Shown one piece after another: positions 51,310 through 63,030 of a DNA stretch of 64,000 nucleotides; the first letter of the stretch is position 1, and the number at the start of each line of letters is the position of its first letter. This DNA is from Planctomycetota bacterium (GTDB lineage Bacteria > Planctomycetota > UBA1135 > UBA2386): the NCBI GenBank assembly GCA_020638735.1, contig JACKHZ010000009.1:124001-188000 (forward strand), in the 5' to 3' direction. The notes under the pieces are model-generated. The model ran no database searches and had not been told where the DNA came from. It saw nothing but the letters and a program-made list of their open reading frames with translations. A program made the position numbers and the translations under genes.

Positions 51310-52764
51310 ATGAACGCACTCCACAAGCTGCTCTGCCTCGCCGCGATCCCGACGCTCGCCGCCGCGCTGCCGGCCCAGATGGGCAAGCGCTGGATCGACG
51401 AGTACTCTGGCACCGTCTACGCCACGCGCGCGCCGGCCATCGACAGCGACGCGCCGGACCTGCAGCTGTGGGACCTCGCCGGCCGCCCGCGCAGCCTGCA
51501 CCTCGAACGCGGCCGCGTCGTGGTGCTGATCGCCGGCAGCTACACTTGACCGCCGTTCCGTCGCAATGCCGCAGGTCTGCGGCAACTCATCGAGAAGTAC
51601 CGGGGCGACGACGAGGTGCGCTTCGTCGTCGTCTACCAGCGTGAGCCGCACGCGCGACAGATGGCGTTCGCCGAGGTGCCGCAGCCGCTAGACCACGCCG
51701 AACGCGCGAAGTTGGCGCAGCAGGCGCTCGACGAGCTGAAGCTCGACGTCGACGTCTGGATCGACGACGAGGGCGACCAGAGCCGCGCGATGTTCGGCGA
51801 CCTGCCGCACTCGGCGATCGTGCTCGATCCGGCCGGCACGGTGCGGCTGAAGCTCAGCTGGTGCGACCCGGAGGTGCTCGAGCTGACGATCCCCGAGGTG
51901 CCGCGCGCGGTGTCCGGCAAGCAGGCGAGGCCGGCGGACGAGGGATTCCTCGACCGACTGCGGCCGCTCGCGGCCGACGCGACTCCGATCGACCGCCACC
52001 ATCGCGCGACGATGCTCGCGCACCTCGTGACGACACAGCCGGGACACGCCGAGCGCGACGCGTGGATCGCCGAGCTCGCGCACGACTCCGCGCCGGAGTG
52101 GCAACGCGACTGGGCGCTGCGTCAGCCGCCGACGATCCCCCCCGGCGAGAATCCGCAGGCCTGGGCCGGGGACATGGCGCGCTTCGCCGAGCTCGACCGC
52201 AGCGCACCGGCGCCCGAGCACCCGGTCGTGTTCGTCGGCAGCTCGAGCATCCGGCTGTGGTCGACGCTCGCCGACGACATGGCGGGCCTGCCGATCGTGC
52301 AGCGCGGCTTCGGCGGTTCGCGCCTGTTCGACGCCTGTTACTGGTCGGAGCTGCTGGTGACGCGCCATCACCCGGCTGCGGTGGTGATCTTCAGCGGCAC
52401 CAACGACATCGCCGGCGACCACCCGAAGACGGCCGAGCAGGTTCGCGACCTGTTCCGGCTGTTCGTGCGGCGCGTGCGCCGTGCCGACCCCGGGTTGCCG
52501 ATCGCATGGATCGCCATCACACCGACGCTGGCGCGCGCGCCGCACCTGGCGATCGTGCGCGAGGCCAACCGCCTGGTGCGCGAGGACTGTGCCGCCGACC
52601 CGCTGCTCGAATTCGTCGACCCGACGGCGGACCTCGCGACTGCAGAAGGCGCCCCCGATCCGCGGTTCTTCCGCCAGGACCACCTGCACCTCAACGCCGA
52701 CGGCTACGCGGCCTGGACCCGGCACGTGCGGCCGGTGGTCGAGCGGCTGCTCCAGGAACGCTGA
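51310..52764 (+). CDS. Deiodinase-like selenoprotein fused to SGNH hydrolase
   Basis: Reading TGA at 51547-51549 as selenocysteine joins two frames that are in phase into one 484-residue protein. The signal peptide is MNALHKLLCLAAIPTLAAALPAQ. A thioredoxin-fold domain (about 35-195) has the deiodinase active site GSYT-U-PPF with Sec80, then VVVYQREPHA, DDEGDQSRAMFG and VLDPAGTVRL, as in iodothyronine deiodinase and its bacterial relatives. The C-terminal half (about 300-484) is an SGNH/GDSL esterase with the catalytic Ser in VGSSSIRLW (near S312), block II GFGGS, GTNDIAGD (363-370) and D457-x-x-H460 (DHLH). A SECIS-like hairpin follows the TGA. The alternative, a nonsense-broken pseudogene, is poorly supported because the bases after TGA encode the conserved motif. 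Confidence 0.92.
51568..51583 (+). promoter_or_regulatory. Bacterial SECIS element
   Basis: GCCGCA (51568-51573) and TGCGGC (51578-51583) form a six-pair stem with the tetraloop GGTC (51574-51577). The core GCAGGTCTGC is, from memory, the same as in Escherichia coli fdhF, where SelB binds the GGUC loop. The loop starts 24 bases after the TGA, within the range reported for bacterial SECIS elements. The bulged U of fdhF is not evident here. Confidence 0.85.
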
Positions 52765-52834
52765 TCCGCTGGCCCGCTGCGGGCCGTGCAATCGCGGGCG
52801 ACGCCGCTACGCTGTTCGCCCGCGTTCGCCGCCC

Positions 52835-54424
<1,590 letters not shown>

Positions 54425-54445
54425 TCGGGGCCTTCGGAGCTCGAT

Positions 54446-54463
54446 CCCCGCTTCAGCGCGGGG
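54446..54463. terminator. Hairpin between convergent prfC and 54453 gene
   Basis: CCCCGC (54446-54451) and GCGGGG (54458-54463) form a stem with a six-base loop. It lies between prfC and the opposing gene and includes the latter's stop codon. No T-tract is present. Confidence 0.5.
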
Positions 54464-56108
54464 AAGCGTCGAGCACGAACTTCTCGGACGTGAACGTCTG
54501 CCCGTCGACGACGAACCGGACCGTCACCACCGACTGGAAGCCCGGCCCCTTCAGCCAACTCGCGCTCTCGCCGTCGGGCCCCGGGAAGACGAAGTAGTTG
54601 GTCTTGCCGCCGCGCACGTTCGGCTTGCCGTCCCGGCCCTCGTTCTGGGCCGAGTTGCGCGCATGCAGCGTCAGCTTGCGCCCGTCCTCGGCGGCGAACT
54701 CCACCTCGACGGCCGCGTCGAGCGGCAGGTCGAACGGCTGCGCGTGCTTGTCGTCGGCCGCGAGCCAGAGCTCGAGGCTGCCGTCGTCGGCGTGCAGCTC
54801 GAGCTCGAGGTGCCCCGTGCGGCCACCGCCGCCGAACTTCGCCGCGACCCCGCGGTGCGGCCCCTGCACTCGTCGATGGCCGGAGCCGTCGAGCGGCAAC
54901 TCGGCGCGCGCGTCGCGACCGTCCCGCCGCAGGCTCATCACGACCCGCAACGGCGCCGCATCGACCCGAGTGGGCGTGCACTGGAACGTCAGGCGATCGC
55001 CGCCAGGAACGCCCTTCTCCGGCCGGCTCAGCTGCGTGCCGTCACCGGCTTCGATCCAAAGATGGGCTTCGAGCTGCTTGAGGTCGGAGCTCGCGAGTCC
55101 GCCGGCAAACGCCTCGAAGGTGATCCCGACGCCCGCCATCAGCTCGCCGAGCTGCACCAGCAGGAAGGGCTTGCCGGCGACCACCAGCGTTCCGAGTTGC
55201 TTCTCACGACTGCTCGGCCGCACCTCGCCGCTCTTCACCGCGGCGCGCAGCAGGGTCTGCTCGATCTGCTCCCACATCGGCTGGTACGACTTCACGTCGC
55301 GCGGCCGCAGGTCCTGCGCATCGACGGCGAACGCGTCCTCGCCGAGCTCGACCCCGAGCTCCAGTGCGGTGACGTCCAGCTCCTGCACGACGTCCTCGCC
55401 GACGTAGTGCCGCACCGTGCGCACCGCGCGCGGCGCAGCGCCGACGAACACCTCGACCCGATCCGCCAGCGGCAGATCCGGGTCCTGGTCGTCGAGGCCG
55501 GGCTTGCGCTTGCCCCGCAGCCAGGTGCCGGCAACGCCGCCGTTCTCCCCTGCCTCCTGCGTGAAGGTGAAGGCGCGCCCGAGCTCGACCAGCATCTGGC
55601 TGCCGAGCGGCGCCCGCGCGCGGCTGTCCCCCATGCCGGGCAGGTCGGCACGTTGCAGCACCCGGCCCGCCCATTCGAGGTCGCCGACGACGGCAGGCGG
55701 AATGCGCAACAGCACCGCGCCGAAGGCGGGGTCCTCTTCGAACATCATCACGCCCGCCGCGGTCTGCGCCGACTCGACCCTGCCGGTCAGCCCTTCGCCG
55801 AACGAGTACTCGAGCCGGCTGTACAGCAGCGGCGCGACGGGGGCAGCGGCGCCATCGGGCTGTGTCTCGCGCAGGACACGCAGCTCGCCGCGCGTCGAGA
55901 CCTCGAGCCCGCCGGGCATGCGGCCTCGGCTCGACAGCTCCATGCGCAGCGAGCGCGCGCTGCGCTCGACCGCCGCGATGGCCTCCGCAACGCCGTCGAC
56001 AGGGTCCACTTGGGCCTTCGCACCGGGACGCGAAGCCGGGTCCTGGGCGAACGTCGCACCGCACACCGCCACCATCCAGAGGGCCGATACGACGATGGTA
56101 CGCTTCAT
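54453..56108 (-). CDS. Secreted protein of unknown function
   Basis: The 551 residues begin with a signal peptide (MKRTIVVSALWMVAVCGATFAQ). The N-terminal 250 residues (RSLRMELSSRGRMPGGLEVS, LLYSRLEYSFGEGLTGRVES) recall lipoprotein-carrier-like or outer-membrane LolA-type beta sheets. The C-terminal half holds two more beta-rich parts, with RTGHLELELHADDGSLELWL and a final strand TFTSEKFVLDASPR. I recognise no family. The ATG at 56108 is preferred because a good -10 (TATGAT, 56122-56127 on this strand) lies 13 bases before it and it gives a clean signal peptide. Confidence 0.65.
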   Translation of the reverse strand: MKRTIVVSALWMVAVCGATFAQDPASRPGAKAQVDPVDGVAEAIAAVERSARSLRMELSSRGRMPGGLEVSTRGELRVLRETQPDGAAAPVAPLLYSRLEYSFGEGLTGRVESAQTAAGVMMFEEDPAFGAVLLRIPPAVVGDLEWAGRVLQRADLPGMGDSRARAPLGSQMLVELGRAFTFTQEAGENGGVAGTWLRGKRKPGLDDQDPDLPLADRVEVFVGAAPRAVRTVRHYVGEDVVQELDVTALELGVELGEDAFAVDAQDLRPRDVKSYQPMWEQIEQTLLRAAVKSGEVRPSSREKQLGTLVVAGKPFLLVQLGELMAGVGITFEAFAGGLASSDLKQLEAHLWIEAGDGTQLSRPEKGVPGGDRLTFQCTPTRVDAAPLRVVMSLRRDGRDARAELPLDGSGHRRVQGPHRGVAAKFGGGGRTGHLELELHADDGSLELWLAADDKHAQPFDLPLDAAVEVEFAAEDGRKLTLHARNSAQNEGRDGKPNVRGGKTNYFVFPGPDGESASWLKGPGFQSVVTVRFVVDGQTFTSEKFVLDASPR

Positions 56109-56121
56109 GCTTCTGGCGGCG

Positions 56122-56127
56122 ATCATA
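56122..56127 (-). promoter_or_regulatory. -10 box TATGAT of the 54453 gene
   Basis: On the minus strand TGGTATGATCG carries TATGAT, ending 13 bases before the ATG at 56108. It also gives the implied short leader, and no Shine-Dalgarno sequence is evident. Confidence 0.45.
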
Positions 56128-56182
56128 CCAGGGACGCGCCCTCGTCCCACGCCCGCGTCCGACAGCCGACCGAGGTCCTGAC

Positions 56183-57421
56183 ATGGCTCCGTTCTCCGCT
56201 CCGCTCCGCCTCCTGCTCACCGCCTCGTTGTTCGCCGGCCTCGGCGCCGGATTCACCTCCCGCATCGCGGCCCAGGAGCTGCGGCTACCCGACGGCCGCG
56301 TGCTGGTCGGCAAGATCACCCAGCGCGGCGAGACGCTCGAGGTCGAGACCCGCGACGGCGTGGTGATGGTGCCCAACCGCCAGGTGCAGATCGCTTCCGT
56401 CGACGATCTCCGCGATCGCCTCCGCGAGGTGGCCCGCGACCACGACGACAGCGCCTTCAGCCATCTGCAGCTGGCCGGCAAGGCGCGCGACTACGGCCTC
56501 GAGAAGGAGATGTGGCACAACCTCGACACGGTGCTCGAGCAACTGCCGAAGACCAGCTCGGACGCCGCGCGCGGCGCGGTGGAGCGTCGCCTGCGCGACC
56601 TGTTGGCGCAGCTCGAGCCCGAGCTGCTGCCGCGCGAGCTGCGCCAGGCGCCGACCGCTCGGCGGGTGGAAGCGTTGCTCCGGCTGTTCCGCCCGGACAC
56701 CGGACCGTCGCGCGCAGCCGCGATCGAGGAGCTGCTGGTGCGCGAGGAGGGCGCCGACCAGGAGCTGCGCCGCCACGCCCGTCGCAACGGCAACGTCCGT
56801 CAGCGCATCGGCGCGCTGTCGGCCCTGCAGCGCCGCAGCCTGACCGGCAACGACCGCTTCGTGCTGCGCACCGCGGTGCTGGACAAGAACGAGAACGTGC
56901 GCGAGGCCGCGATCGCGCTCGGCAAGCCGACGGTCGACGACGACGACGTGCTCTACATGGCCGCCGGACTCGCCAGCGAGAGCGGCAAGGTACGCACCCG
57001 CACCGCCGAGGCGCTGGGTGCGCTCGGCCAACCGAGCGCGATCCCGCTGCTGGTCAAGGCCGGCCCCCACGCCGCCGCGGGTCTCGGCGGCGGCGGCGCG
57101 GCCGGCGACCGTGCCCACGTCGCCTTCCTCAACCAGCAGGCCTACATCCGCGACTTCGACGTGGAGGTCGCGCAGGCCGCGTTCATCGCCGACCCGAAGA
57201 TCGACACGCTCAACACGGGCTCGGTGCTCGACGTCACCGTCGCCGGCTCGTTCGAGGTGCGCACGATCGTCTACGCCTACCGCGCGGCGCTGAAGCAGCT
57301 CACCTCGTCCGACCCGGGCGCCGACCCGCGGCGGTGGGCGGCGTGGCTCGAGAAGCTGCCGAAGCCCGGCGCCGCGCCGACCACCGGGGGTGCGACGTCG
57401 ACGCCGACCGTCGGCAAGTAG
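56183..57421 (+). CDS. Secreted HEAT-repeat protein
   Basis: The 412-residue product has a signal peptide ending IAAQ (about residue 31). A small N-terminal beta domain follows (LRLPDGRVLVGKITQRGE, VVMVPNRQVQIASV), as often precedes HEAT arrays in planctomycete exported proteins. HEAT-like helical repeats run from about residue 150 to 310 (RQRIGALSALQRRSL, VREAAIALG, VRTRTAEALGALG). The C-terminal 100 residues end in RWAAWLEKLPKPGAAP and a Thr/Gly tail. It is divergent from the 54453 gene across 74 bases. A structural or binding role outside the cytoplasm is inferred. Confidence 0.7.
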   Translation: MAPFSAPLRLLLTASLFAGLGAGFTSRIAAQELRLPDGRVLVGKITQRGETLEVETRDGVVMVPNRQVQIASVDDLRDRLREVARDHDDSAFSHLQLAGKARDYGLEKEMWHNLDTVLEQLPKTSSDAARGAVERRLRDLLAQLEPELLPRELRQAPTARRVEALLRLFRPDTGPSRAAAIEELLVREEGADQELRRHARRNGNVRQRIGALSALQRRSLTGNDRFVLRTAVLDKNENVREAAIALGKPTVDDDDVLYMAAGLASESGKVRTRTAEALGALGQPSAIPLLVKAGPHAAAGLGGGGAAGDRAHVAFLNQQAYIRDFDVEVAQAAFIADPKIDTLNTGSVLDVTVAGSFEVRTIVYAYRAALKQLTSSDPGADPRRWAAWLEKLPKPGAAPTTGGATSTPTVGK

Positions 57422-57515
57422 TCACCCGTCACGCAACGCCGCGCATCGCCGACATTGCAGTTCGGGTCGCGCGCCACTTCCGGCTAGCATGCGGTCGGTC
57501 GCAACGAACAGCAGC

Positions 57516-58937
<1,422 letters not shown>

Positions 58938-58978
58938 CGCGGCGGCCTCGCCACCGCGACGGCGCCCGCTGTCAGCCG

Positions 58979-59623
58979 CTACTTCTTCGCCGGCGGCGCC
59001 TCGGCCGGCTGCGGCGGCGCCAGCACGTCCCGCACCTGCTGCAGCTTCTGCTCGACCTCGGTCAGCGTCACGCCAGCCTGCTGCAGCGCCTGCACCTTGG
59101 CGGTCGCCGCATCCAGCTTCGGCTGCAGCGCCCGTATGGCCGCATCGGCGGTCGCGGTCGCTTCGGCGAGCTGCTTCTCGGCGGCGCCGAGCCGCTGCTG
59201 CTGCGCCTGCACCTGCGCCTCCTTGTCCTCAAGGGCTCCCTCCAGCGCGCGCAGCGGCGCCAGCTCGTCCTGGATCTGCTTCGCGCGCAGCTTCGCAGCC
59301 GCCAATTCCCGCTCGCCGCGCTGCAGCCGGTCGAGCTCTAGCAGCAGGGCGGTACGCACCGTGCGAAGCTCGGCGCTGGCCTCGACCGAGGCGGCGCGGA
59401 TCTCGTCGATCGCCGCGACCGCCTCGTCGCGGGTCGCCTGCCAGATCTCGAGTTCGCGCTCCTGCCGCGCACGCTCGACGCGTAGCTCGCCGAGGGCCCG
59501 GGCGCGGCTCGACCGGAACAGGCTCGTCTCCCGCTCGCTGGCGCAGCCGGCCAGCAGGACGGCGGCGGCCGCCGCCAGCAGGCCACGGAGCAGCGACCGG
59601 GAAAACCGTGCGGAGGGAGCCAT
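58979..59623 (-). CDS. Coiled-coil lipoprotein
   Basis: The 214-residue lipoprotein (lipobox VLLAGC near residue 27) is nearly all a long helical coiled coil after about residue 35, rich in Ala, Glu, Gln and Arg (ELRVERARQERELEIWQ, EDKEAQVQAQQQRLGAAEKQ). It ends in a Pro/Ala-Lys tail (EAPPAKK). Such proteins often act as periplasmic spacers. The ATG at 59623 is preferred over one at 59650, to give a proper signal peptide. It is divergent from ndk across 55 bases. No specific family was recognised. Confidence 0.65.
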   Translation of the reverse strand: MAPSARFSRSLLRGLLAAAAAVLLAGCASERETSLFRSSRARALGELRVERARQERELEIWQATRDEAVAAIDEIRAASVEASAELRTVRTALLLELDRLQRGERELAAAKLRAKQIQDELAPLRALEGALEDKEAQVQAQQQRLGAAEKQLAEATATADAAIRALQPKLDAATAKVQALQQAGVTLTEVEQKLQQVRDVLAPPQPAEAPPAKK

Positions 59624-59678
59624 GGCGACCGGTATCATCTTCGCCCTCATTCAAGCACGCAACGCCACCCAACCACCC

Positions 59679-60146
59679 ATGGAACGCACCCTCATCCTGC
59701 TCAAGCCAGACGCCGTGCAGCGCGGTCTCGTCGGCCAGGTCCTCAGCCGCTTCGAACAGAAGGGCCTCCGCATCGCCGCCATGAAGCTGATGCAGATCAG
59801 CCCGGAGCTCGCCGCCAAGCACTACGAGCAGCACAAGGAACGGCCGTTCTACAAGGGCCTGGTCGCCTTCATGACCAGCTCGCCGGTCGTCGCGCTGTGC
59901 CTCGAGGGCATCGACGCGATCGCCGTCTGCCGCAAGATGATGGGCGCGACCTTCGGCAACAACGCCGAGGCCGGCACGATCCGCGGCGACTACGGCATCA
60001 GCCGCAGCTTCAACCTGGTGCACGGCAGCGACTCGCCCGAGGCGGCGCAGCGCGAGGTCGGCTTGTTCTTCCCGGAGGGTGTCGTCGACTACGATTACGC
60101 CGCCTACCGGTGGATCTACGATCCGATCGAAGAGCTCAAGAAGTGA
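59679..60146 (+). CDS. ndk: Nucleoside diphosphate kinase Ndk
   Basis: Ndk passes phosphate from ATP to other nucleoside diphosphates through a phosphohistidine. The 155-residue protein has the active-site His H115 in SRSFNLVHGSDSPEAA and the N-terminal RTLILLKPDAVQRGLVG. These are near perfect family matches. A -10-like TATCAT is at 59633-59638, 40 bases before the start. The rqcH-like gene follows 54 bases later on the same strand. Confidence 0.97.
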   Translation: MERTLILLKPDAVQRGLVGQVLSRFEQKGLRIAAMKLMQISPELAAKHYEQHKERPFYKGLVAFMTSSPVVALCLEGIDAIAVCRKMMGATFGNNAEAGTIRGDYGISRSFNLVHGSDSPEAAQREVGLFFPEGVVDYDYAAYRWIYDPIEELKK

Positions 60147-60200
60147 GCTGAGGCAGCGAGCCCGGCGCGGCCACGCGCCGCGCGGCTCCTGGCGGCGCGC

Positions 60201-61745
60201 ATGCCCGACCCCGCTCCCGCAGATCGGCCCGTCGAACGCAGCCTGAGCGCCGCCGAACTCGGGCTCGCCGTCGCCGAGCTGGCGGCGGCGTGCGGCGCCG
60301 TCGTGCTCGACGCGGTGCCGCTCGACGGCACGGGCGGCAACGACGACCTGTTGCTCGTGCTGCGCGCCCCCGACGACGAAGCCGCGCCGAAGCAGTTCGT
60401 GCACGCGGCGCTCGGCGGCACGCGCGCCCGCCTGTGCACGACGGCCCGCCGCTTCGGCCGCGACCGGCGCGGCCGCGGCCCCGGCGCCGACGTGCTGCTG
60501 CGCGAACTCGAGCGGCTGACCCTGGTGGCCGTCGAGCACGTGGCCGGAGAGCGACGCTGCACGCTGCGCTTCGGCGGCGGGGAGCGCCCGACGCGGCGGC
60601 TCGAGATCGAGCTGTTCGGCGCGCGCGGACTGTGGGCGCTGTGCGACGAGACCGGCGCGATCCTGACGCTCTCCCGGCCGGTCGAGACGGCGGTGCGCAC
60701 GCTGCGCCGCGGCGACGCCTACGCACCGCCGCCGCCAGCGCCCGCCGGCCACGCGCGCCCCGGGCCGGCGCCGCGCTTCCCCCCGCCGGTGCTCGCTGCG
60801 ATCGACGCGCACTTCACCGCGCTCGACCTCGCGGCCGAGCAGCAGGGCTCGCTCGACGCGCTGCGCCTCGCGGCCGAACGCGCGCTCCGCCGCGCCGCGC
60901 AGCAACGCGACGGCATTGCCCGCCAGCTCGCCGACGGCGAACGCGCGCAGGCGCTGCGTGCGACCGCCGACCTGATGCTCGCCTATGCGCACTCGGTGCG
61001 CCGCGGCGCGACCTCGATGACGGTGCCGGCGCTTGACGGCGACGGCGAACAGACGATCGAACTCGACCCGGCGAAGCCGATCGCGGTGCAGGCCAACCAG
61101 CTCTACGACAAGGCGCGGCGACTCGACGACGGACGCGAGACGACCGAACGCCGGCACGCCGCCGCCGCCGCGCTCGCCGACGAGCTGACGACGATCGCTG
61201 CCGAGCTGGTCGGCGCACCGCCTCCCGCCGAAGACCGGCTCGATGCGCTGCGCCAGCGCATGGTCGCGCTCGGCGCGCTGCCGAAGCCCAAGCCCGAGGC
61301 GAAGGCCGCGGGCAAACCCGGCCGCAAGCCCGCCGAGGCCAAGGTGCCGTTCCGCCGCTTCACGTCCGCCGAGGGCTACCCGCTGTACGTCGGCCGCAAC
61401 AACGCGCAGAACGACGAACTGACGATGCGCTTCGCCAACGGCAACGACCTGTGGCTGCACGTCGGCGGCGGCCGGCCCGGCTCGCACGTCGTCGTGCGCC
61501 TGCCGAAGAACAAGAGCGCGAGCCTCGAGACGCTGCTCGACGCGGCGACGCTGGCGGTGCACTTCTCGAAGGCGCGCGGCGAACCGCGCATCGACGTGAT
61601 CTACACGCCGCGCAAGCACGTGCGCAAGCCGAAGGGCCTGCCGCCGGGCGCCGTCGTGCCGTCGCAGACCAAGACCATCACCGTGCTGTCGGACGATGCG
61701 CGGCTGCGCCGCGTCCTCGATACCGGCGGCGACGACGACGCGTAG
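60201..61745 (+). CDS. rqcH: NFACT/RqcH-family ribosome quality-control protein
   Basis: The 514-residue protein has an N-terminal NFACT-N region and a central helical part with coiled-coil character. The C-terminal NFACT-R domain (about 385-500) shows RFTSAEGYPLYVGRNNAQND, LWLHVGGGRPGSHVVVR and DVIYTPRKHVRKPKG. RqcH binds tRNA and adds alanine tails to chains stuck on split large subunits, marking them for decay. The charged Ala-tail regions seen in longer family members are partly missing here, and the N-terminal active residues could not be checked, so it may be an RqcH relative with altered activity. Confidence 0.88.
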   Translation: MPDPAPADRPVERSLSAAELGLAVAELAAACGAVVLDAVPLDGTGGNDDLLLVLRAPDDEAAPKQFVHAALGGTRARLCTTARRFGRDRRGRGPGADVLLRELERLTLVAVEHVAGERRCTLRFGGGERPTRRLEIELFGARGLWALCDETGAILTLSRPVETAVRTLRRGDAYAPPPPAPAGHARPGPAPRFPPPVLAAIDAHFTALDLAAEQQGSLDALRLAAERALRRAAQQRDGIARQLADGERAQALRATADLMLAYAHSVRRGATSMTVPALDGDGEQTIELDPAKPIAVQANQLYDKARRLDDGRETTERRHAAAAALADELTTIAAELVGAPPPAEDRLDALRQRMVALGALPKPKPEAKAAGKPGRKPAEAKVPFRRFTSAEGYPLYVGRNNAQNDELTMRFANGNDLWLHVGGGRPGSHVVVRLPKNKSASLETLLDAATLAVHFSKARGEPRIDVIYTPRKHVRKPKGLPPGAVVPSQTKTITVLSDDARLRRVLDTGGDDDA

Positions 61746-61754
61746 GCCCGCGCG

Positions 61755-62987
61755 CTACAGCCCGCCGCGACGCGGCTCGGCGGCGACCAGGTCGTCGTCC
61801 GTGCCGAACTCGCCGTCGGCGCCGGCGCTGACCGCCTCCCAGCGCGAGCCGGTGGCGCGCTTGCGCAGTACGTAGTCGTGACCCCACGGGTCGACCAGCG
61901 ACCCCGCGTAGGCCGGCTGGCCGTCGCGCTGCAGCTTCGCCAGTTCGCGCGGCGTCGGCACCGCGTCGGGGTGCGTCGCGAGCCGGTGGTCGCGGCCGGC
62001 CTCGGCCAGCTGCGCGAGGTCCTTCTTGCACTGCCGACGCTGCTGATAGAGCTCGCGATCGAACTTGGGATCGGGCCGCGGCGTGCAGTCCCATGCCGGC
62101 AGCCACTCGTGGGCGACCTTGTGGAAGCCGAAGTCGTCGATCAGGTGACGCTCCATGTCGGTCAGGTGCGCGGCGCCGTAGTAGATGCCGAGCCGCTGGT
62201 GGCCCTTCGCCAGCTCGCGCTTCAGCACCTGCAGACACTTCTGGTTGCGACCTTCGAGCAACGTCGAACCCTCGCCGCCGGCGGCCAGCAGCTCCATCTG
62301 CTCCATCTGCTGCGCGAGGGTGATGCGGAGCAGGTGCCGGCCCTGACCGCTGCGGAACGCCTTGACCAGGTCGAACGGCTGCGCCCCAGCCCGCTCACCC
62401 GCGCCCTCGTCGGCGGCACGATCGGCCAGCTCGCGCTCCATGTCCATGCCGTTCATCATCATGTTCATCATGATCGACAGCAGGCTCTCGCCGCGCTCGG
62501 CCATCGACGACTCGAACTCCTGTGGCGTCATGTCGGCGTGCACGAAGTTGTCCGCCTGGTAGTCCACCTCGTCGAGCTGGAACGACAGCTGCATGCTGTT
62601 CTTCATGCCGTTCTGCAGCAGCCCGATGGGGTTGAAGCCGCCGCGGTCGCGGTCCTTGGTCGGCCGGTAGTCGGCCGGGCCGACCAGCTCGTAGAGCAGC
62701 ACGTCGCAGGTCGTGAAGCGGTCGTTGAGCTCCTGGTAGAGCGCCGGATCGGCGATGTGCACGGCGCCGTAGAACACCACCTGCACGCCGTCCTTCTCGT
62801 AGGTCGTGACCGCCGTGTCGAGGTGACCGCCGTCGCCGTCCTTGACGAAGCGCACGAAGTCGCTCGGCACCTGCGTCGGGCCGTCTCCCGGCTGCGGCTC
62901 CTGCTCCGCGGTCGGTTCCTGCGCCGCAGGCATCGCGGGCAGGGGGAACGTCAACGCGGAGAGGACCGCCAGCGTGCGCACGAACAT
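61755..62987 (-). CDS. TraB-family protein fused to GspG-like domain
   Basis: The 410-residue secreted protein (signal peptide 1-22) has a TraB/GumN-like domain with FYGAVHIADPALYQEL, the CDVLLYELVGP motif and a second GxxH-like YYGAAHLTDMERHL near 260. Its C-terminal 100 residues look like the globular domain of the type II secretion pseudopilin GspG, with LVDPWGHDYVL and GADGEFGTDDDL. The pilin's N-terminal hydrophobic helix is absent. The join is unusual and resembles a fusion between a TraB core and an extracellular calcium-binding pilin fold. The ATG at 62987 is chosen over an earlier one at 63110 whose extra residues look non-coding. Confidence 0.75.
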   Translation of the reverse strand: MFVRTLAVLSALTFPLPAMPAAQEPTAEQEPQPGDGPTQVPSDFVRFVKDGDGGHLDTAVTTYEKDGVQVVFYGAVHIADPALYQELNDRFTTCDVLLYELVGPADYRPTKDRDRGGFNPIGLLQNGMKNSMQLSFQLDEVDYQADNFVHADMTPQEFESSMAERGESLLSIMMNMMMNGMDMERELADRAADEGAGERAGAQPFDLVKAFRSGQGRHLLRITLAQQMEQMELLAAGGEGSTLLEGRNQKCLQVLKRELAKGHQRLGIYYGAAHLTDMERHLIDDFGFHKVAHEWLPAWDCTPRPDPKFDRELYQQRRQCKKDLAQLAEAGRDHRLATHPDAVPTPRELAKLQRDGQPAYAGSLVDPWGHDYVLRKRATGSRWEAVSAGADGEFGTDDDLVAAEPRRGGL

Positions 62988-63030
62988 GCCCACATGATCG
63001 GCTGGATCCGCGCGCGCCACAAGCGCGCGT

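Noticed and set aside
51547..51549. TGA as a nonsense mutation splitting a gene in two
   Set aside because: The codons after it encode the conserved PPF and VVVYQREPHA of deiodinases, the frame is kept to the end, and a SECIS-like hairpin follows. A broken gene would not keep these.
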